Below are positions 31,601 to 41,430 of a stretch of DNA of 64,000 bases, piece by piece. The stretch is from Porphyra umbilicalis (Eukaryota > Rhodophyta > Bangiophyceae > Bangiales > Bangiaceae), in assembly GCA_002049455.2 (NCBI GenBank), contig KV918778.1, positions 372,001 through 436,000 of the forward strand, read 5' to 3'. The notes beneath the pieces were generated by a model. That model had not been told where the DNA came from and did no database searches. It worked only from the letters and a program-made list of their open reading frames with translations. The translations under genes and the position numbers were made by a program. How positions within the stretch are numbered: position 1 is the first letter of the stretch; each line of letters starts with the position of its first letter.

Positions 31601-32515
31601 TGAGTAGCAGATCCAGCCGCCGCTCCGCGTCTTGCGGACAGCCGCCAGCGGCCAGCTTGATTCGTCCATGCGGACGAGGCAGGTCGAGTCGCCAAACCGC
31701 ACGGCCTTGCCAGCGCGCCGCCCTCTTAGCACGCACGACGCCGACAGAATCGAAAAGAGCTGCTCCATCGTCACGCCGAGCGACGCCCGCACGGAGTCTA
31801 GCGCATTGGTCATGGGCTCCTGCATGGAGCACACCGCGCCGTCCTTGAGGCAGTTCTCCGCCTCACTGCACGCGCAGGTGACGCCGGACTCGGCGGTCCA
31901 TGTGGCCTCGATGGCGACGCACTGGTGGCGCCCTTGGTCGTCCCGTGAGCCGTTGGTGCCGAACTTGAGCAGGGCCCCGACGCTGCCGACCGGCGACAGG
32001 TCCCAAGCGCGCCGCCGGAGGGCGGGGTCGGACACGCGTGCAAACTTGTACCGGAGGTCCCTCAAGCCCGCGAGGTCGACGCCGGCCGCGTCCCCGGGGA
32101 GGAAGAGCCGCGTGAGGTTGAAGTAGGCGCTCGTCGAGAGCACGACCACGAGCACCGCGTGCAGCGATTCACGCACGTCCAGGCCCGAGCCCTTGACGCG
32201 CCCGGTGCCGCGAGCGTAGACAACACGGTCTGGGGTCCCGGAGGGTGGGGGCAAGAAGCCGGCGGCGCGGCGGTCCGGCGCTTGGTCCTCCGACTGCCGC
32301 GACGAGTCCGAGCGCAGGTGCGCCAACGATCCGGCACCGACAAACGACAACAGACCACCGGGATGATGAAGGACTTGCGCCGGATTGGAAGGCTCCTCCA
32401 GACCGCGCAAAGGACCGAGAAGAGCATCGGCGGCAGCCAACGCCAGCCCAGGAACCGAACACGAGGACAAAAAGGGCGGGTGCATGCCTGCCGTGGCGGG
32501 CAGCCGCCCAGCCAT
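28643..32515 (-). CDS. KDZ-like (Kyakuja-Dileera-Zisupton) transposase with cysteine clusters
   Basis: The first ATG in frame, 32515, opens 1290 uninterrupted codons. Cysteine/histidine clusters occur near residues 195-225 (CACSEAENC), 305-320 (WICYSC ... CEH) and 430-480 (CHLC ... CTKCGMRIIPDGRKRGVVF), like the CxC modules that accompany KDZ transposases. The block FDGLQVGYG near the middle and VIVYDFAC then DRFHWRKNHKDC near the C terminus match the core of that superfamily. Long acidic, glycine-rich inserts separate the blocks. The tail (NTSSSEERNALSRRQQHHLRQMNQKHFIIF) also fits. The reading frame looks whole and has no introns, so the gene may have been active recently. No terminal repeats or target duplication were recognised. 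KDZ membership is inferred from motif order. Confidence 0.65.
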   Translation of the reverse strand: MAGRLPATAGMHPPFLSSCSVPGLALAAADALLGPLRGLEEPSNPAQVLHHPGGLLSFVGAGSLAHLRSDSSRQSEDQAPDRRAAGFLPPPSGTPDRVVYARGTGRVKGSGLDVRESLHAVLVVVLSTSAYFNLTRLFLPGDAAGVDLAGLRDLRYKFARVSDPALRRRAWDLSPVGSVGALLKFGTNGSRDDQGRHQCVAIEATWTAESGVTCACSEAENCLKDGAVCSMQEPMTNALDSVRASLGVTMEQLFSILSASCVLRGRRAGKAVRFGDSTCLVRMDESSWPLAAVRKTRSGGWICYSCRTSDADCEHSGAAAELAKGNGDESEDSDDGEIHGMDENGEGADGAASRDAEGDCSPPAVDADPQPPPPPPPSWRTQLPHYRTSPHSTLPLPIVPSVVAQQERAVVLDALRDPAIILKYVAATHCHLCKLQRHPDSYVRPVMATIECGEGVVNAIVEVWRCTKCGMRIIPDGRKRGVVFQSASLLYCEAFLFELAVDLCRNGCSLSSSAYLREAYREMSASFSFPLSTLRLSSVTTLRSALVLYLSLVIDGLPAAVTECLKCRRADGSYKTIGFDGLQVGYGIQHILPFFRTSVRVHAVARASLIAHVITDEAICKALGRVLVSTAVPSLEANKAITTVAAMRGHVMAITLMVGYPVVDGHEVVLAGPEPHGEGVSRKRGWDPAVDGGVRQELFAFFSEVFDCGRVARSLAWAVVGAQYDLRRRVPDVLMRRIEALLKDGDGKEATAADDKDDDVDYQDENAGIEDTQGVGESVAGGDAAAGNGNDWESDGGDDQVAHDTLLDEVFGDEYTPAEPLYPAQVEWDDSAPLRMYADILDEPALADTGGARATARLRDLILPPLPHIPSTAASSIKLVDFVRALVVDPFTVWAPGDQWGAVDALIEALSANDFSLTILAGALGREDVTEQRLLRGAVACLGPAFCLFPRVRELFVGVLSSLKKSCQAYDKHVADATEYADNKTNAAGDCGVPDEGGDGGDSDTGGNRGSCGSGMGGDGDDHDKGGCIGEPISRLEMSLAHPSHTFTPQQYTATWLTGEATEAGYRAVYNDPTDQGNDYLRTGVWAPGLPCVRAMPGFVGAASAQTDAPDCQHEMGKKNRRTAGTFGVTCNCAHPKCVGVVVLDGAEGQRMPIEFVVQRFATLPDVIVYDFACASLKTALVRLPYVAKRVALRVDRFHWRKNHKDCTKAMCPDSYVTMDGTNTSSSEERNALSRRQQHHLRQMNQKHFIIFSVYQQALSNVIALYRDNLDKHTTNKWPEWFRRVHVDNG

Positions 32516-33616
32516 AGCACTGGGCGGGGGCCGTGGGACAGGTCGCACCTGCCGAGGTCGCTACAATAGGGGAACAGGGAGGGGGTGGGAGGGGAGGCCG
32601 CCCCGTCCGGCGCGCTACGGCGGCGGTGGGCGGCCGCGGCCGCGGCCACGCCGCGGCCGACCGCGGCCGCCGCGGTGGTCACCGTGGCGGCGACGGCGGG
32701 CGGCAGCGGACGCGGTGGGACCCGACGAGGTAGCCAAAAAAGAGAAGGGGGAGCACAAAGAAAGGCCGCACCGGCCGGAGCGCGGCGGCGGTGGGAGGCG
32801 GCGGGGGTGGGGGGCGGCGGGGGTGGCGGTGGGCGCCGTGGCGCCGACGGCGGGCGGCAGCGGACGCGGTGGGACCCGACGAGGTAGCCAAAAAAGAGAA
32901 GGGGAAGCACAAAGAGAGGCCGCACTGGCCGGAGCGTCGCGGCGGTGGGGGGCGGCGGGGACGGGGGGCGGCGGGGGCGGGGGCGGCGGCGGTGGCGGTG
33001 GCGGCGGCGGCGGTGGCGGCGGCGGCTGCCCTGGTGGCTGGGGGACGGTGGGCCAGATCGGGGGTGGCGCGAACGGGCGCATGCCCGCGCAATCGAGGTG
33101 CGCCGCACCGATCTGGGGCGCCCCCAGGCGGCAGTTTGTGGCGCCCAACCACCCCCTCCCGACAGGAATCCTCTGTCGAATATATCCGCGCTATTCCGGA
33201 GATTGTGGCCTGTTGTTCTGTGTGCTGTCACGAGATGGCCCCTGGTGGCCCGCCCTGCCACACCCCGCAAAGTCCCTGAATGGGTCCTCAGAGGTGGTGG
33301 CGTGCCAGTCTGCGTGGTGCGTTTGATTGGTGCCAGTGCTTGCGTGGTTTCTGTCCTTTTATCATGTACGTGCTGCCGCCGCCAGCCGGCAACAGGGATG
33401 ACAGGCGCGCTGATGGGCGCTGCAGCAATGGCAGCCAACAAGACCCTGCACGTGATCGTCTGACATCGTCTGACATCTGGTGCCCTCGAACGAACGCCCT
33501 TTTTCGTCCGTTTCTCGTTCGGATTGCATCCGTCGGACGAATCGGCATTCGTTTGTCCCGGCGATCGGCAGTCGTCCAGTCAGACGAGCGCGGCCGAACG
33601 CACCATCCTGACATTA
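32516..33616. repeat. Upstream region of the KDZ-like gene, with GGC/GGT low complexity
   Basis: From about 32585 to 33050 the plus strand is mostly GGC/GGT/GCG triplets. Within it, a block ending in gacccgacgaggtagccaaaaaagagaaggg occurs twice, about 160 bp apart (near 32720 and 32880). The shared leader block lies at 33299-33352. From 33470 to 33610 there are repeated GTCCG/CGGAC words. No independent gene is supported. Confidence 0.45.
33299..33352 (-). repeat. Leader block shared with the Ulp1-like ORF region
   Basis: On the minus strand this reads CAGAAACCACGCAAGC ... ACCACGCAGACTG, matching 21807-21860. It sits upstream of the KDZ-like ORF, in the same orientation relative to it. Confidence 0.6.
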
Positions 33617-33851
33617 CAGGCATTATTCAGTTATATCCACTGCCATTTATTTACACTGTCAGGAGCGACTTATGCGAGCATCTGCCGACTTGCGGATCCG
33701 CAGCAATTGTACGAATCCAGTACCCCAACATGGAGAAAAGAGTACGGCTGGCACGATTTACAAGGATCTCGGCGAGAAAAAGTCCAATATTTGATTGACT
33801 AGGCACTAAACGTGATCACACTCACATGCCTCCCACCGCGCCTCTACGCTA

Positions 33852-34870
33852 TCACTCCTCATCATCCCCCCCAGTCAAGACCATATGAACTGTCTGGTCA
33901 ATGGCCTCAACATCAGTCTCTGCCGTCAGCCAGCGCCGCACCGCCAGGACCTGTTCCTGGCCACTGAGGCCGTCAAACTCATGCTCCAGGGACGTATTGG
34001 CCATCACGGCCACCAAGTGGGACACATCCATGTGGGCCGGCTCGGCCACAACTTGCATGTCGCCCAGCTGGAGCCTCAGACGAGCAACTGCTTCAGTGGG
34101 CAGGCAATCCGCCTTCAACCAGCAGCGCACGATCTGGTCCCCAAGAATCTCATCCCGCTCATCGACAATGAACTTGGCCGCATCTCGCAGGTGAGCTTAG
34201 CCTCCCTCGTCGAGGCCCCCACTGCGTGCAACTCGAGGGTCGGCGGCTCCATAGTACAGAAGGGAGTCCAAGTTGCAGACAACGCGGTAAAGGAGCCGCT
34301 TCTTGTACCGGTTCTTCAGGAGCACGATGATGCCGGCATCCAGCGGCTGGTACACATCGGTCGCGTTCGGGGGCAGCTCGATGATAGTGACCTGCGGGTG
34401 CGAGATGGAGCTGTGGCAGCCAAGGTTGTCCATAATCAAGTAGACATGATGCGCGGTGCGCGCTTGAACCGCCGGCACGAACACCTCTTCGAACCAGCGC
34501 TTGAAGACAGAAGCGTCAGTCCAAGCCGACTTCTGCGAGAAGTATGGCAGCGGGCTCGCATTGCCTTCGCCTTGGAAGCACATCGGCTGAGCTGCCTTGC
34601 CAATCATCGTGACCGGCACCTTGTGGGTACCCGTCGCGTTGCAGCAGAGTGTCAAGGTGACACGGTCCTTGCTCTTCATAGCCTTCGAGCCACGTGCAGT
34701 GCGGCGGTCCTGGAGGGCACGTATGAACGCGACGGTAGCCCCCGGTAGATCGAACCGGTCTCTTCGACTTTGTAGATCAGGTCGACATCAACACCCTCAA
34801 GCTGCTGGCGGATGGCTGCCATGCGCTCAGCCGCCTCCTTCACGTTGTCCGAAGCGCCGCTGCCATGCAG
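33852..34870 (-). pseudogene. pogo transposase, DDE and C-terminal part
   Basis: Blocks in order on the minus strand are VDVDLIYKVEETG near 34790 (the usual DETGL block, its first acidic residue being Glu), then KSKDRVTLTLCCNATGTHK and PVTMIGKAAQPMCF, LIMDNLGCHSS and the closing TDVYQPLDAGIIVLLK. The first and second blocks are in different frames (a shift near 34690-34740), and a stop ends the DDE frame at 34197. A further in-family stretch (CWLKADCLPTEA ...) runs to 33852. With the R1 insertion this gene is dead. Confidence 0.75.
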
Positions 34871-34876
34871 AGCAAC

Positions 34877-37340
34877 GTCGTCGGCGGTTCTGCCATCGCG
34901 CTTCTTTGGTTACTTTCAAGCGATTTGAGGGCGACACAGTGTGGTGCCCCATCGAAACCGCAGCCTACGACTTGGAATGGCCGGTCGGGGATCTGGCGAC
35001 ACAATTATTCGGTTCGGATGGCATGTCCAACGGCTAAGACAACGAGAATCAAGCTGACACGGCCAAGTCCCAGGCTTGTGTATCACTGAAATGATGCAAT
35101 TTCACGAACTCAGGAGGGACCTCGCCCCTGGTGCACTCAGGCGAGATCACTGTCAGCACGGAATGGTGAGGACAGCAGCAGACCGGCCCCCGCCGTCTAT
35201 CATAGCAATCGTGCCGGTGAATTCTGCCTCTGATTGGCTGGTGCCGCACTGCGATGACAGTATCAGAAGGACTCTGACACTGACCGTGTTTTTGCCCTGC
35301 GGCGAGGTGCGCTGAGACGATTTTCATTGGATAAGAGCCATGTCCTCATTGTTCTGCTCGTTTATCCTTGTTTTTCCAGCAATATGATTGGTTGGCGGTG
35401 ACATCTTCTACCATAAATGCCCCCAGAGCACTTGGGAGGGCGGGAGAGGCTCTAACCGCCACCATCGGTGGCCGCGAAGGGCACCCCTGGCGGCCGCGAA
35501 GGGCACCCCTGGCGGCCGCGAAGGGCACCCCTGGCGGCCGCGAAGGGCACCCCTGGCGGCCGCGAAGGGCACCCCTGGCGGCCGCGAAGGGCACCCCTGG
35601 CGGCCGCGAAGGGCACCCCTGGCGGCCGGCGGTCATCCCCTGCCCCCGCCGCCCGCGCGGTGGACGCGACGCAGAGTGCCGTCGCGGTCCGCAGCCGGCT
35701 GCGATTAGGTGGCAAGCAGCGGCGGCTGCAAGGAGCGAGATCGCGTCTGCGGCCTCCCGCTGCAGGGGGGCCGGGGGGGGCGGACGTGCGGGGGGGGTGC
35801 GCGGTTTCGCCGGCGGCGGCGGCAAGCCGCGGCGGTGTCGGGCGTTGCGGCGGCGTCGGCCGCCGCCGCCACGCGTCGTCGCCGCCGCCGCCAGTCAACA
35901 GGGCGGCGGCGGCGGCAAGGGGCGGCGGCGATGCGACGGTCGGCGGCCGCGGCTGCCGCGTTGTCGGCGCGGGGGGGAAGGCGGACGTACTGCGGGGGTG
36001 CGCGGTTTCGGCGGCGGCGGCGGCAAGCCGCGGCGGCGGGAGGCGACAAAGACGCGGCGGCGGCGGTGGTCTTGGCGGCCAAGGAGGTGCGCCCGGCTGG
36101 GGGGGGGGGGCGGCGTCGCCGGCGCCGCGTCGACGCCGGGTGGCGGGCGGGCGCCAGCGGCGGCAAGGGGCGGCGCCGCTGCAGCTGCCGCGGATTTCGC
36201 GCCCGAAGGCGACAGGCACCCCGCGCGGGGCGGCGCCGTGGCAGCCGACGGGGGCAGCAAATTCTCGGCGGCGACTCGGCGACGGTGCCTCGGCGCGGCC
36301 GGCCGCCGTCGGGCGACGGCGGGGCGACGGCGGCGGTGGCTGACGATGCTGCGCTCGGCTTTTGCACCGCGCGCAACGCGGCGGGCGGGGGGGGGGCTTG
36401 CCTCGTCGGCGGCGGTGGGGGGGAAGGGGGGGGGGGGGGGCTGGCCTCGTCGGCGGCAGTTGGGGCGAAGGGGGGGGGGGGAGATAGGTGCCGCTGGTGA
36501 CGGGGTGGGGGGCGGGCGCGGCGGCCCCCATTCCCGCCGACGCGGTGCCGTCGACGGCGCCCGTGTGGATGCTGTGCGTGCCCGCAGTCACCGACAGGCT
36601 GCTGCGCGCGCTGATTGTGCCGGGCGGCGCCGCCGCCCGCACGCCGGCGGTGCGGCAGGTGCTCGTGCTCCTGCTCGCGCGGGAGGCGTGTCAGCCGCTG
36701 CCGGGCGCGGCGGGGGCGGGGGCGGGTGCGGGTGCTGGAGCGGGTGCGGAAGCGGGGGAGGGGGGCGACGCGGCGTCTGCTGCTGCGAGAGGCGGCGGCG
36801 GCGGGGCACCCTCCCGTCTCCCCCGCCGGCCCCCGCGTCTGCGACGGCCGCCGTCTCCAATGGGCACCCGCTGGTGCAGCATCGCGCCGCCGCCGCCGCC
36901 GCCGCTGCCGACGCCGCCACCGCCGACGCCGCTCTGTTTGACGCTACTCGCGACGCGCTCGACGCGGCGTCGGCGGCGGCCGCCGCGGCGCAGGGTGGCG
37001 CTTGTGACCTGCAGATATGTCCTGTGGGCGCGTTCCTGTCGCGTGATCCACAATGTCATTTGACTGATATTGTTGGTCGCATGTCAGTCATCGATTTGTG
37101 GAATACTAGATCCAAACTTTTGCCGCGGAAAATGGCAATTGAACAGGATGCTCCTTATGTTTGTTCCGTATCCGGCACGGCCAGATGCATATCCGCTGCC
37201 GGCGTGCTCCCATGGTGCTCCCGTCTCCGACACAGTTAGCCCCCCTGCGCGACACGTTGGCGACACTCGACCGCCGTGTGTCGCCAATGTGTCGCCAAGA
37301 ACGAACCAAAAATTCACGTAGGGCAGGACCGCCGACGGTT
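34877..37340 (+). mobile_element. R1 element, full copy 2, inserted in the pogo transposase
   Basis: The left end GTCGGCGGTTCTGCC and the right end (reverse complement GTCGGCGGTCCTGCC) form imperfect terminal inverted repeats. Both ends carry several GGCGACA words further in. The element separates the helix-turn-helix and DDE parts of the pogo transposase. It is about 2.46 kb, extremely GC-rich in the middle, and includes a 22-bp minisatellite. Its long open frames (for example 35368-37239) are compositional, and I recognise no protein. A partial relative lies at 9520-10020. No clean target duplication is visible, so the superfamily is open (a hAT or Mutator relative is possible). Confidence 0.7.
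35470..35624 (+). repeat. 22-bp minisatellite, seven copies
   Basis: The unit GCGAAGGGCACCCCTGGCGG plus CC is repeated seven times without visible change. Because 22 is not a multiple of three, all three frames cycle through the same 22-residue peptide, which keeps every frame open. Confidence 0.9.
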
Positions 37341-37740
37341 CACAAGGCCATGACGGGACGCCCAACGTGGAATGAAGCCGTTGGATGCCGCAAAGTCAGT
37401 GATGCCAAGGTGCTCCGCAACCTGCAAAGCCTTCTGTCGAAGAATGGCAAGAGACAAAGGCACACGCTTGCAGCCCCTCGCGCGCACAGCCAGGAACCAC
37501 TCCAATAGGGCCTTGTCAACCTCAGGATACTGCCCCGCTCGCGATGACACTCGGCCGCCAGCCGTGCCCTCCGCGGCCCGTGAAGGGAGGCTGTCATTTT
37601 GCTTAATGATCTTGTAGAGCCCGCTGCGGTAGTACTGGTTATTCAGCTGCCGGCTGATGTAGTCGATGATCCGGCCCGCCGCGTGCCAGCCAATAACACG
37701 CAGTTTCGTGTCCAACGTCATCGGCGTGCGGCGGCGGCGA
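37330..37740 (-). pseudogene. pogo transposase, helix-turn-helix part
   Basis: The minus-strand frame holds two DNA-binding blocks. The first is a CENP-B-like helix-turn-helix around RRTPMTLDTKLRVIGWHAAGR and LYKIIKQND. The second is the Tc5/CENP-B HTH around YPEVDKALLEWFLAVRARG and ITDFAASNGFIPRWASRHGLV. The frame is open upstream to about 38018 through an alanine-rich leader without an early ATG. It ends at the R1 insertion. Confidence 0.75.
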
Positions 37741-37939
37741 GCGCCTCCGATGCGCCGGGCCGGCGCGCGCGCCACATACGGGGATGCCAAGACAGCATTG
37801 GCCGTCACGGCCGCGGCCCGCGCGGCCGCCCTCACGCTCTCGGCGTGCTCCGCAGCCAGTGCCTGGCTGTGGTCCGCCAAGACCGCCTCAGCCGCGGCAG
37901 TGGCGGCATCAATAGCATTGGAGAGTGTCTTGGTCGTAT

Positions 37940-38145
37940 GAGGATCGCCGTGGGTACGAGTGGTGCGGTACGGTGGGTAGGGAGAGGAGCATTGGTGTGG
38001 TCGGTGCAGACGAATCACGCTAGGAGAGTGTCATGGTGGTATGAGGATCGCCGTGGGTGCCAGTGGTACGGTACGGTGGGTAGGGAGGGGAGCATAGGTG
38101 TGGTCGGTGCAGACGAATCACGCCTCAGTCGGCTGGATCGGCTTG
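37940..38145 (+). repeat. 103-bp tandem duplication
   Basis: The block starting gaggatcgccgtgggt and ending cagacgaatcacgc occurs twice, at about 37940 and 38043, with a handful of differences. It lies within the pogo element near the transposase 5' end. Confidence 0.8.
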
Positions 38146-38525
38146 GCCATCAGCGGAGCTCCGATGGCAACCGGCAGGGGTTATATATTGATCCGTGGAG
38201 TTCATGTAAATCGTTTTAAATTAAATCAAGTACAAAACCCGGGTGGCAAGTGCGTTTTAATTTCACACTCCTCGATCTCTCGGGCTCTGTGGAGCCTCCA
38301 TGGTCCCGGTTATATCCACTGTGGATATAACCGGGACGGATATAACTGAATAATGACTGTACTTCTGTTGGTTGCTATAACTTCTCTAACATTGACCAAT
38401 AGAAGCCCCCCCCCAGCGGCAGGGGGCGCTGTTAGTGAAGCTCGTGCAAATGCCTTTTGCAAGAACTACACGCCAATGTGAACCGATAATTACTTATTGA
38501 GAACATCCAAGCACGTTTCTCGTCC

Positions 38526-40434
38526 AGGGTTGTCAGCGTTTGGTTTGGTTTGCCAAACATGAACGGAATTCAACCTGATTCACTTGAACGCTGGAGCGTT
38601 CAGGTTGAACGCAACATGTCAAAGGGCGTACTTGTTCCGCTTAATACTTAGTGTGCCACGTTTAATGTAGTTGAGATTGTGCTTCGGGAATTCGGGTTGT
38701 CTGACTCGAGCTCCATCGAGCTTGAGTCGCCAAGCCGATGTAGCGTGTGCATAGCAGGCCTGCTGCAGTCCCGGCGACAGAGCCCTGCTGTCCTACCCCA
38801 CCACCGGGACACAATCCAAACGACTGGTATTGTCCCTGACGCGATTCTGGATCAACGACGCCCAAAGTGGATCACCAGAATCATCGATTCCAGCTTGTCT
38901 GCCCATTGCTTTTTCTCCCCACGAACGCCGTTGCCTCGATATATGGCCGAACAGGGAATAAACATACCTGCAGGAAGCTCTAGGGAAGACGCTTCTTTTG
39001 GTGCCAGTTGCGCTCGTAGGCTCGAAAAAAAAGGGCAGTGATCGATGGGTTGAGCGCACATAGCGCTTCTCAGCGTCGAAGTGCCCGAAACAGTACGGAT
39101 CAAGTCGATCGATCGGGATCAAGCTCGCACCAGGTGGTGACAGTCTGCGAGCGCGCGCACTTTCTCGCGGCAGCGTCGGCCATAGTCTCTCAGCCGACAG
39201 GCAAAACGACAGTCCCGCCAGCCGCACCCTCCCGCTCCAACCATCGCTCCCGCTCGGTCCTCCCCACTTGCCCAACCTCCTCACTTGCCAAGCGGCGGCT
39301 CAACATGAAACGTGTATACGAGAAACCGCGGCCTATCCTGCCGGGAATGAGTCTCCCCCCCCCGCCAGCACTGTCTCCCTCGCCGCCGCCGCTGCCTCCC
39401 TCGCCCTCACCGCCCCCCACACTGCCTGCACTCTCTTAGTCCGCACAAGATGGCTCGACGGCGGTAAAAACCAGCATGCCGCCTCGTCGCCCGATGCCCC
39501 CCGCCCAAAACTCCGCCCCAGGTCCCACCTCATACGTCCCACCTCGTATCTACCCGCAACGCAGCACGGGGCAGCCGACAGTGCAATTGTGGCTCCACCG
39601 ACACCTGCAACACAGCACCGTCATCCCGCAACTGACGCCCCCCCGTCGCCGCGGCCTAGCCCGCCCGTCGCCACTCACTTGCCGCCCGTCGCCGCGGCCT
39701 CGCCCGCCCGTCGCCACCGCCTCGCCCCCCCGTCGGCACCGCCTCACCTGCCCGTGCCAGACGCGTTTCCCCGCCGTCGCCGCCGCCTCGCCCCCCCGTC
39801 GAAAGACGTCAAGGGGCGGGCAGGGGGGAAGAAAGCGGAGGGGAGCCGCGCGAAAGGAAGGGGCGGAAGAAAGGGGAGGGGGTGTGGGCGGGGGGGAAGA
39901 AAGCGGAGGGGAGCCACGCGGGAGGAAGGGACGGAAGAAAGGGGAGGGGGTGTGGGCGGGCGATGGCGCTTGGCGAGGAACAGCAGCAAGTCGGTGAGAA
40001 GGGCTCGGCGTCCGCGTGGTGGACCATCGATGCAAAGGACTCGATCGGACTGCTCAGAATCATGATCGCCATTAGTTATCAAGTAGCCCGTGTAATCAAT
40101 CCAATTTTGAGTGATCCATCTTCGCGTCGCTGGAGTAACAAAACGACGTCAGTGAAGCACAACTTCGGCCTACAGAAAGGGCAAGAAGAACAAAGAAAAA
40201 GGCAGCACATGCCGTAGGCAAAAAAAAGGGCTCCTCACGGCCTTCTCAGATCTGCCTTCAGATATCTTTTCTGACAACATCCCACGACGCTATGCTCCAT
40301 AGCGAGAAAAGTGATCCAAACACGCGTCAGGGACAATACGAGCCGACACCGGGGCGACGACGTTGACAACCGCCTAGGCCTCCGTGCAGTAACGGAGACG
40401 GGGGCACCAAACAGAAAGGACCAAACACCGATAA
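38526..40434. other. Left body of the carrier element, no gene
   Basis: The middle (39330-39800) is C-rich and low in complexity. A 68-bp unit (gaaagcggaggggagcc...) is repeated twice at about 39831-39966. Open frames here are compositional. Confidence 0.45.
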
Positions 40435-40829
40435 TGTGGTATTAATAACGTTAGTTCAATTACCAGTGTACTGAGACCGACCGTAGCCAAGCAATAAAGC
40501 GAGTTCTATCGCCGTCGCGGCGAGGAAGAAAGACCTTTTGTTGAAGGGCATCCGATGGGGAGCCGGGTGGCGCCCACGACGGTGACCCCGGACCCACGGT
40601 GGTTTAATACAAACAACGGCACTGGTCGATCGACCATCCGATCAATCGATCGTCATGAGTGCCGGCAGACAGATAAGACAGGCAAGCAAACAAGCAATAA
40701 AAAAATAAACAATGCGGAAGTAACCCCCCAAAGGGCGTGCCACAAGCCGAGTCACACAAATCCGTGGATTCAGCCAGTCAAGGGGGCTACTCGTGGCTAT
40801 TTGCCAATTGGGAGCAGAGACATGCTACA
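40435..40829 (-). repeat. 3' LTR of the chromovirus
   Basis: Direct repeat of 49242-49636, 395 bp, about six differences. It begins TG and ends CA in the plus orientation and contains an A-rich stretch (caataaaaaaataaacaa) near 40694. Confidence 0.95.
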
Positions 40830-41430
40830 TACCTCCAACGCGAGATTCGAACCGTCCCGGTGAGATCCGAGGATGGGGAAACCCGATTGGGCGATCGCGG
40901 CCTCTTACGGGCCCGCGCGGGCGCAACCGCCCAGGCGGCGGGAGCCGTGGGGGGCGCGCCGCCCAGTCCCGATTGGGGGGAGGTGGCGGTTCGCCGTCGT
41001 CGGTCGCGACCGTCCGGCCACACACGCGTGGGCGTGGGTGGCGGGCAGCTGACGCTGCGGGTCCGACCGGCGCTTGCGCGTACGCGCGCCCGCGCAGGCG
41101 AGTCGGCGTCGGCGTGGGCGTGGGGGCCAGGCGGCCGGTTGACGGGCGACGAGCGTCGGGGTTAAGACCCGTTGATGCGCAGGTGCGTCGTGCAACACGT
41201 GTTGGGGCGACCGTCGTCGGCGCCGAGTGGCGCCTCCTTCGTCGGGGTTTTGACTACCCCGACGACACGGAGAAAGCCGGGACGCGGGCCCGTGTTACCG
41301 AGGGTGGGGTTCACACCTCAAGGCCGGTTACCACCGAGGCGTGCGCGCGGTGCAGCACTGGCTGGGTGGTCGTCGTCGTGCCGGCAGGCGCCGCCCTCGT
41401 CGGGGTGCTGACTCCCTTGGCGACGGGGCG

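Larger units (their letters stand above)
33617..38359 (-). mobile_element. pogo-like DNA transposon, split by an R1 insertion
   Basis: The left tip is CAGGCATTATTCAGTTATAT and the right tip, reversed, is CAGTCATTATTCAGTTATAT, so about 23 bp match with one mismatch. TA flanks both sides (33615-33616 and 38360-38361), as for Tc1/mariner and pogo. The transposase reads on the minus strand: helix-turn-helix part at about 37330-37740, DDE part at about 34200-34870 and C-terminal part at about 33850-34190. Between the first two lies the 2.46-kb R1 element. A 103-bp tandem duplication lies near the 5' end of the transposase region. Confidence 0.88.

Noticed and set aside
35368-37239. 623-codon open frame in the GC-rich interior of R1
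   Set aside because: It starts without ATG, is made of the 22-bp minisatellite and GGC/GCG runs, and the opposite strand is open too; no domain is visible.
39268-40065. Proline-rich plus-strand frames in the carrier element
   Set aside because: Low-complexity C-rich sequence without ATG at a sensible place and no domain.
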